IMG/VR virus record: IMGVR_UViG_3300032342_000060
Span: 1-25,853 of that record
Direction: 5' to 3' (one strand)
Source of the DNA: a virus
DNA length: 25,853 nucleotides
Below the pieces are notes generated by a model. The model had not been told where the DNA came from, searched no databases, and worked only from the letters and a program-made list of their open reading frames with translations. Made by a program: the position numbers and the translations under genes. How positions within the stretch are numbered: the stretch's first letter is position 1; every line of letters begins with the position of its first letter. Below are positions 8,139 to 12,446 of this stretch, one piece after another.

Positions 8139-8666
8139 TCAGATACCCTCCGTCACCCAGCGCAAGAGGCGCTTCTGCGTATATTCGGTATCTTCTCTTT
8201 GAACCACGATATATGGCCGCGCAGGGATGTTCTGCATGAACTGGCGGTAGAAGCCGCGCTTCACCTGGATTCTTTTCGGGCTGATCGAGCGGCCGAACGC
8301 CTGGGTAATTGTGCGATGATGCGGCCGGACGTGTTGCTTGACCTTTCCCTTGAATCCTTTCTGATGGACCGCTGAATACGGCAGATTGGAGGAGATGGTC
8401 AGCCTGTCGTCTCCCACTTCGTATTTCACGCTGTGCCAGAGGCGGCTTTTCCCGATCAATGTCTTGCCGCGTCCCTTTCGGGTCTTCTTCGACGGTGTCC
8501 ACCTCGGCCGTCCGCCCACGTTGAAGTTCTGGTCCGTCGAGTAGCGCATCTGCTCCCGGACAGAGACCATCACGGGCCGCATGTTCCGCGCCCGGTCTCC
8601 GATGGCCTCAATCGCCGCCTGCGTCTCGGTGAGGTCAAGTATTTTTATTTCTTCTTTCATGCCCAT
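8139..8666 (-). CDS. Phage virion morphogenesis protein (Mu gpG-like), 175 aa
   Basis: Mu G-type proteins act at the head-tail junction during completion. The 175-aa protein has an N-terminal helical part (LTETQAAIEAIGDRARNMRPVMVSVREQMRYSTDQNFNVGGRPRWTPSKKTRKG), typical of the family. In particular, Q-x-F-x-x-x-G-x-P-R-W-x-P, with the following K-T-L-I-x-x-S-R-L, matches Mu gpG/tail completion proteins. The later strands (WHSVKYEVGDDRLTISSNLPYSAVHQKGFKG) and PARPYIVVQREDTEYTQKRLLRWV near the end also fit. The start overlaps the previous ORF by one base as TAATG. An ATG two codons further in (M3) is an alternative start. Confidence 0.85.
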   Translation of the reverse strand: MGMKEEIKILDLTETQAAIEAIGDRARNMRPVMVSVREQMRYSTDQNFNVGGRPRWTPSKKTRKGRGKTLIGKSRLWHSVKYEVGDDRLTISSNLPYSAVHQKGFKGKVKQHVRPHHRTITQAFGRSISPKRIQVKRGFYRQFMQNIPARPYIVVQREDTEYTQKRLLRWVTEGI

Positions 8667-9106
8667 TAGTAAATATTTCCATTGAACGCCCCGCTGTGAG
8701 CCTGTAGCGCGGCCGTTTTTGGCATCAAACCGTATAACCGACTTATTATCAGATAGTTAAGGGAATATGCGAAATCAGACGGACGTATGATTATGGCTGG
8801 CAGCCGTTTTTTAACGAAGATTACAGCAAGATTACCAAGATTACACGAAAAGTGCACAAGATTACTGCACTTTTTGCCGTTCAAATTATTGGATTCCGTA
8901 AGCCTTTTATTATCAGCATTATCCAAATATTTGAAGATTACAAGGATTACAATTGGGTGGTTTTTTAAGTTACTGATAAATAAGGCACTTACGGACAAGA
9001 TTACAAAGATTACACGTTTGCTAATAGCAACTGTGTAATCCTGCAAACGAGGCACGATCTCCGCCGGTTTTCCGCTTTGTCGCTGACTTTTTATATGAAT
9101 CGCCAT
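8666..9106 (-). CDS. Doubtful ORF, 146 aa, spanning a GATTAC-repeat island
   Basis: A 146-aa frame is open here, but I am not confident that it is a real protein. The first 27 residues (MAIHIKSQRQSGKPAEIVPRLQDYTV) and last 23 (LMPKTAALQAHSGAFNGNIY) look protein-like, whereas the middle is rich in V-I-F/V-I-L and N-L-G-N-L segments encoded by repeated GTAATC. Its stop (TAATG) overlaps the start of the next gene by one base, which favours translation. The SD is poor (AAAAGGCAGAAA). One reading is a small neck gene into which a repeat element was inserted without breaking the frame; the other is a non-coding spacer. No family recognised. Confidence 0.35.
   Translation of the reverse strand: MAIHIKSQRQSGKPAEIVPRLQDYTVAISKRVIFVILSVSALFISNLKNHPIVILVIFKYLDNADNKRLTESNNLNGKKCSNLVHFSCNLGNLAVIFVKKRLPAIIIRPSDFAYSLNYLIISRLYGLMPKTAALQAHSGAFNGNIY
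8819..9040. repeat. GATTAC repeat island with two palindromes
   Basis: Eight GATTAC copies on the plus strand (8819, 8830, 8839, 8860, 8936, 8945, 8999, 9008) and one inverted copy (9035-9040) lie within 222 bp. Three pairs are spaced exactly 9 bp (AAGATTACnAAGATTAC-like). Embedded in the island are AAAAGTGCA-9 nt-TGCACTTTT (8848-8874, perfect arms) and a 33-bp near-palindrome (9008-9040): outer arms GATTACAC/GTGTAATC and inner arms TTGCTA/TAGCAA. The island is AT-rich against its flanks. It is not a CRISPR: the units are too short and spacing is irregular. Confidence 0.8.
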
Positions 9107-9123
9107 TTTCTGCCTTTTTTTTC

Positions 9124-9555
9124 TCAGAATCCCGATAGGGTCTCCCGTGTGAAGGCTCGGATGTTTCCCGTCACACTCGATGTCCCGGCCTCCGCGTCGC
9201 TTGCCTCCTCCACGCCCGGAAGGTCGTCTTTGCCGCTTGATATACTGTTAAAAAGTTTTTCATAACTTTCGTAAATCTCCTGCGTTGTGTCGTCTATTCC
9301 ATCCTGCCGCCGCCCGCGTAAGTACCAGACGGCTATCGCCGCGGATGCATTTTTCACGATCACCGGAACCGGAGAAAGCGGGACGGAGTATCTCTTCGCG
9401 AGCTTGGTATCAATCCAGGCGTCCGCCTTCGCGATAGCTTCTGTTACCATATCATCATCTACCTCGGCATCGCCGGAAGGATCGTCGAAAGTCAGCTCCG
9501 CAACCTCCGCTTCCTTGATAAGCTTCAGGATGTCGTCTTGATCGCAATAAGCCAT
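9124..9555 (-). CDS. Mu gp36-like head-tail connector protein (DUF1320), 143 aa
   Basis: DUF1320 proteins sit at the connector between the portal and tail. The protein starts AYCDQDDILKLIKEAEVAELTFDD and continues MVTEAIAKADAWIDTKLAKRYSVPLSPVPVIVKNASAAIAVWYLRGRRQDG, with the pattern D-x-x-I-x-x-A-x-x-x-I-D-x-x-L-x-x-R-Y-x-V-P-L followed by P-x-x-x-x-x-A-x-x-I-A, as in Mu gp36. The length (143 aa) matches. It sits after the capsid and before the gpG-like protein, as in Mu. The C-terminal 25 residues (GVEEASDAEAGTSSVTGNIRAFTRETLSGF) are less conserved. It is followed by the unusual repeat-containing ORF. Confidence 0.85.
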   Translation of the reverse strand: MAYCDQDDILKLIKEAEVAELTFDDPSGDAEVDDDMVTEAIAKADAWIDTKLAKRYSVPLSPVPVIVKNASAAIAVWYLRGRRQDGIDDTTQEIYESYEKLFNSISSGKDDLPGVEEASDAEAGTSSVTGNIRAFTRETLSGF

Positions 9556-9559
9556 CTAT

Positions 9560-9745
9560 CTATTCCACCATCTTGTTTTTCTTGAGACCTGCAATCTCGG
9601 CTTCGCTCAGGGTCGCAGGAAGCGGTTCGCCCTTCTTGTATATCTTTCCCTTCAGGATGGTATTTACCGCAAAAATGAGGGCTTTCTTTACCGGGGGTTT
9701 ATTTTCCTGCTCGGTTTTTTCTTCTTTGTCTTTCAGAATTCCCAT
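9560..9745 (-). CDS. Small head/neck protein, 61 aa
   Basis: A short lysine-rich protein: a charged N-terminus (MGILKDKEEKTEQENKPPVKKA), then FAVNTILKGKIYKKGEPLPATLSEAEIAGLKKNKMVE. The ending, in which a kG-x-x-l-P-a-t-L-s-E-x-E-i-a-x-L-k segment is followed by a short tail, is common in small phage proteins encoded just after the major capsid gene. Their exact role is unknown; head stabilisation or connector assembly is a guess from position. The SD is AAGGA about 10 nt before ATG. It lies directly behind the capsid hairpin. Confidence 0.65.
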   Translation of the reverse strand: MGILKDKEEKTEQENKPPVKKALIFAVNTILKGKIYKKGEPLPATLSEAEIAGLKKNKMVE

Positions 9746-9772
9746 TTCGATAAATCCTTTTTTAAGGCCCGC

Positions 9773-9798
9773 CGGGGCTTCGGCATTCCGAAGCCCCG
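9773..9798 (-). terminator. Strong GC hairpin downstream of the capsid gene
   Basis: CGGGGCTTCGG and CCGAAGCCCCG form a perfect 11-bp stem with a 4-nt loop (minus strand AATG). On the minus strand it lies 20 bp after the capsid stop and before the next start. The stem has no following T-run (the sequence after it is CGGCGGGCCTTAAAAAAGG), so it is not a standard Rho-independent terminator. It more likely stabilises the capsid mRNA 3' end or acts as a partial attenuator, giving more capsid than downstream neck/tail transcripts. Confidence 0.6.
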
Positions 9799-9817
9799 CG
9801 GGGTTAAGGGTTAATGT

Positions 9818-10747
9818 TTAGGTCAGAACGTTGTCGATGATATATCCGGCTTCTGCGGCTATGATTTTTCCGCCGTTCTGCATATTGCCTTCATACCAGG
9901 TCGCGTCAACATTCGGGTCATCCCAGCTCTTGATCCAGACATCCAGCCCGTTCAGCCGAATGCGGAATTGAACGCCCACGGTAAAAGCATCCTCGCTGGC
10001 GAGAGGGTCAACGTAATAAAGACCCACATTGTCCGTGCGCCATACGCGCCCCACAACTTCGGTGATTCCCGGTTCTGTCGTTACCATTCTCGAACCCGGA
10101 ATAACGACCTTCATATTGCGGATGACTAAGGGTATTCCAATACCTTCGATCAGGTTGTTTTTCGTATACATCTGTAAGCCCAGTAGGGTGCTATCGGCTG
10201 CCATTACCCGGGCAACACTTGAAGGAATAACGATGTAATTCGGCTCTATTCCCGCCTGATCGAAAAAGGCATAATACGCCGCGTCTATATCTCCCATTAT
10301 ATCGGGGAGAGGACTTGTATCGTCCCATTTGGTAGCCGGAGAATCATGTTCGAAAGTCCCGGTATCATTCAGGAGAGCCTCTGCGTCGATTTCCATCGCG
10401 AGCCTGATTTTCGAAACAATTCTGCGGGTCGTCTTCTGTTGAAGCCGGACGATGGAATCCGCATTGTTTTTCTGTCTTCTGGTGATTTTTTGTTTTCCGG
10501 AGTAATTATCGGTAGCATAGGAACCTTCGGTCATTTTTGAATCAAGTTCCACGGCCGGCGCGCCGTCCGCTCTCTTCAGGTTGTATTCGTATTTCAGCTC
10601 CTCGTTTCCGAAAATCCAGAATTTGTCGCTCTCGAAAATCACCGGCTGAGGCGGCATTAGAATGTCCGACACGAAATTGGAATTCTGAATAATGCTCACG
10701 GCAAAGTTAGAAAGCGCTTGTTCTATATGTACATCTGAACTTTTCAT
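9818..10747 (-). CDS. Major capsid protein, 309 aa (HK97-type expected)
   Basis: This is the shell-forming protein by position (after protease/scaffold and decoration) and by pattern. It includes an N-terminal helix (HIEQALSNFAVSIIQNSNFVSDILMPP), an extended loop (KFWIFGNEELKYEYNLKRADGAPAVELDSKMTEGSYATDNYSGKQKIT), a long spine-like helix (TTRRIVSKIRLAMEIDAEALLN), a peripheral region ending in PDIMGDIDAAYYAFFDQAGIEPNYIVIPSSVARVMAAD, and a C-terminal beta region (VWRTDNVGLYYVDP...). The LPDIMGDIDAA...IVIPSSVARVM order is common to phage capsid proteins. The 309-aa length is close to Mu T (305 aa). The SD is strong (ATAAGGAGAAAAGAA). A perfect 11-bp hairpin lies 20 bp downstream of the stop. The family name cannot be settled without profile search. 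Confidence 0.9.
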   Translation of the reverse strand: MKSSDVHIEQALSNFAVSIIQNSNFVSDILMPPQPVIFESDKFWIFGNEELKYEYNLKRADGAPAVELDSKMTEGSYATDNYSGKQKITRRQKNNADSIVRLQQKTTRRIVSKIRLAMEIDAEALLNDTGTFEHDSPATKWDDTSPLPDIMGDIDAAYYAFFDQAGIEPNYIVIPSSVARVMAADSTLLGLQMYTKNNLIEGIGIPLVIRNMKVVIPGSRMVTTEPGITEVVGRVWRTDNVGLYYVDPLASEDAFTVGVQFRIRLNGLDVWIKSWDDPNVDATWYEGNMQNGGKIIAAEAGYIIDNVLT

Positions 10748-10758
10748 TTCTTTTCTCC

Positions 10759-11157
10759 TTATGTGGTGTCAGTGTCGGTATCAATTCCGAAAACTATAAG
10801 GACAGGAAATATTTCATCTGCCGCGCTCGGATTTCCAAGCGACATGGCGCAATATCTGCGTGTCCCTACTCCGCTTCCGAGAGGAGTGGCATGTCCGCTT
10901 GCGTCGGAATCGAGAAGATTGCCTGCCACTACTGCCGAAGCACCACGGATGGCATTTCCTACGCCGCCGACAAGAAAATCAACCCATTCGCCTTCGTCGG
11001 CGTCATTCAGGAAAATCCCCATTCCCTCGCCATCGCCTGCCATTACGGCTTCAGCGGGATCGCCCGTTTGCTCAAGCTGGCCGAAACAATTCTTGGTTAC
11101 GGCTTCCCCGGCTTTGACGGATATAACGGTTATCGCTTGTGGAAATAATTTAGCCAT
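10759..11157 (-). CDS. Capsid decoration-like protein, 132 aa
   Basis: A small all-beta protein located between the protease/scaffold and the major capsid gene, where Mu-like phages keep a head decoration or stabilising protein. The sequence is glycine/alanine/aspartate-rich with strand-turn patterns (GEAVTKNCFGQLEQTG, EWVDFLVGGVGNAIRGASAVVAGNLLDSDASGHATPLG, CAMSLGNPSAADEIFPVLIVFG). The GNLLDSDASGHATPL segment is typical of DUF2190/decoration-type proteins, where it forms a loop-strand motif. Its C-terminus is a short DTDTDTT tail. The ATG overlaps the previous stop by 8 bp, with AAGGGG as SD. It would sit on the outside of the shell. The family assignment is by pattern and position, not certain. 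Confidence 0.75.
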   Translation of the reverse strand: MAKLFPQAITVISVKAGEAVTKNCFGQLEQTGDPAEAVMAGDGEGMGIFLNDADEGEWVDFLVGGVGNAIRGASAVVAGNLLDSDASGHATPLGSGVGTRRYCAMSLGNPSAADEIFPVLIVFGIDTDTDTT

Positions 11158-11785
11158 TTTTCCCCTTCTCTTTTTCTTCCACGGCGAGCATGGCCTTGCC
11201 GTAGTCAGTTTCCTTGTTTGCCGCCATGTAGGCTTTGACTTTCCGGTCGAATTTCGTGCTCTCCAAATCCACGCCCTCGCTCGCCACGATTGTCTCTTCG
11301 CCGTTCACCGTCTGGACGTTCACGGGCATCTTGTCGCGGTTCTTCGGCTTTAGCTCTTTGACTTTCTTGTCATAGAGCGCCGGAGCCTGTCCGCGCAAAG
11401 ATAGATAGAATTCCTTCTCTGAAGGATCTATCTTCCCCTCATGCAGAAGCAGCTCGATTTCGTTCTTCTTGTTGATTTCCTGAAGATCGCTGATTTCCTT
11501 TTCCCGTTTTTCGTCGTTCTTCTCGAGCTCGGTGATCTTCTCGCTCAGCGCGAGGATTTCCGTGTCTTTGCTCTTCTCTCCCTCGGCTTTCTTCCCGGCC
11601 ATTTCCTTCAGTTCCTTCATCGAGGCCACGATCTTGTCCGGCGGAACGCCTGAGGCCGAGACGATCTCGTTCAGCCTCTTTTCGTTTTCGCCCGCCTTCT
11701 GGATAAACTTGTCCGCCGCCTCGATTATCTGGGCGTCGGTCGCGCCTTCCGGAAGGCCAAGCTTTTCAGCAAGTTTTTTTTGCAT
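11150..11785 (-). CDS. Internal in-frame start: separate scaffold protein (Mu Z-like), 211 aa
   Basis: Codon 182 of the protease gene is an ATG preceded by AAGGAGAAAGGA, a near-perfect SD with 6 nt between GGAG and the start. Translation from it gives a 211-aa protein containing only the scaffold-like helical and coiled-coil region (MQKKLAEKLGLPEG... to the end). In Mu the scaffold Z comes from the same kind of nested start in gene I, so the arrangement is expected and the SD makes it likely here. The scaffold would direct capsid assembly and then be removed by the protease. Confidence 0.6.
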   Translation of the reverse strand: MQKKLAEKLGLPEGATDAQIIEAADKFIQKAGENEKRLNEIVSASGVPPDKIVASMKELKEMAGKKAEGEKSKDTEILALSEKITELEKNDEKREKEISDLQEINKKNEIELLLHEGKIDPSEKEFYLSLRGQAPALYDKKVKELKPKNRDKMPVNVQTVNGEETIVASEGVDLESTKFDRKVKAYMAANKETDYGKAMLAVEEKEKGKNG

Positions 11786-12328
11786 TCCTTTCTCCTTGTT
11801 TTCTGGTTTTATCTCCATTGAAAGCACGATCACCTCTTCGTGATCCCCGCCTTCAGGCGCAGGATGCTCCGTCGCCGCGATCTGCAATTCATCAATGTGC
11901 GGTATATTGGTTACCGTCGCCGATTTCAGGTATGCCCCGATCGGCGCGCCGGTCTTCTTGTCTCTTGAATTTTTAATGATTACCGGGCTGAAATATTTCA
12001 CCCGCTCTTTCTCCACATCCTCTTTACCGATATCCGTCCAGTCCACGAGCGCCCAGAGTCCGTCCGGATGAACCTCTACTTCCGGATGGCGTATCCAGCC
12101 TGCCGCCGGAACCCTGCCGATCTCCTCCTTCGGTCTCTCTTCGGATTCATGCTCGTAGTCCACGAGGATTTCCTTGTTTATAACAACGTCGCGGATCATG
12201 TTCTTCCGGATCGCCTCGAGATCCTCATGAGTAAGTTCGGTATGCCTGCCCTTGTAGTAGAGCGGCCCCTTAACGGCTATGCGCTGCCAGCCCTTCCGGT
12301 CTCTCGGATGTTCTTCTTGACTTTTCAT
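11150..12328 (-). CDS. Mu I-like head maturation protease with C-terminal scaffold region, 392 aa
   Basis: Mu protein I is a maturation protease that cleaves the scaffold and itself during prohead assembly. Residues 1-165 carry the family pattern: WQRIAVKGPLYYKGRHTELT, ILVDYEHESEE (54-64, the DYEH motif), GRVPAAGWI (71-79), GLWALVDWTD (90-99), RVKYFSPVI and SATVTNIPHIDEL. The rest is scaffold-like: a helical head (KKLAEKLGLPEGATDAQIIEAADKF) and a long charged coiled coil (about 220-300). The start has AAGG about 8 nt upstream. An internal ATG at residue 182 has an excellent SD and would give the scaffold alone, as Mu does with I and Z (listed separately). It overlaps the decoration gene by 8 bp. 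Confidence 0.9.
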   Translation of the reverse strand: MKSQEEHPRDRKGWQRIAVKGPLYYKGRHTELTHEDLEAIRKNMIRDVVINKEILVDYEHESEERPKEEIGRVPAAGWIRHPEVEVHPDGLWALVDWTDIGKEDVEKERVKYFSPVIIKNSRDKKTGAPIGAYLKSATVTNIPHIDELQIAATEHPAPEGGDHEEVIVLSMEIKPENKEKGMQKKLAEKLGLPEGATDAQIIEAADKFIQKAGENEKRLNEIVSASGVPPDKIVASMKELKEMAGKKAEGEKSKDTEILALSEKITELEKNDEKREKEISDLQEINKKNEIELLLHEGKIDPSEKEFYLSLRGQAPALYDKKVKELKPKNRDKMPVNVQTVNGEETIVASEGVDLESTKFDRKVKAYMAANKETDYGKAMLAVEEKEKGKNG

Positions 12329-12338
12329 CTTTAATGCC

Positions 12339-12446
12339 TTATATTTCTTTTAAGGTTGGTTGCCATCCGTCGGCATATAGCCAACTGGGGCGGCTGGGAT
12401 CGGACGGATCGCTTCCGAGCCTTTTTTTATTTTTCCAACAAATCAT
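12339..12446 (-). CDS. Possible 35-aa mini-ORF at the 3' end of the portal fusion gene
   Basis: The 98-bp interval between the portal fusion and the protease gene is not empty-looking. A 36-codon frame begins at ATG 12446 inside the last codons of the fusion gene and ends 10 bp before the protease ATG. It encodes a proline/aspartate/tryptophan-rich C-terminus (DPSDPSRPSWLYADGWQP) that looks more like a protein than random DNA. No SD is visible, so re-initiation or a frameshift on the A-rich tract next to the fusion stop would be needed. A second frame through the same DNA is also open. Treat as tentative. Confidence 0.3.
   Translation of the reverse strand: MICWKNKKRLGSDPSDPSRPSWLYADGWQPTLKEI

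Noticed and set aside
8819-9040. CRISPR array or tandem repeat array
   Set aside because: Repeat units are about 6-9 bp, spacing is irregular outside the three 9-bp pairs, and there are no 25-40 bp direct repeats with unique spacers and no cas genes.
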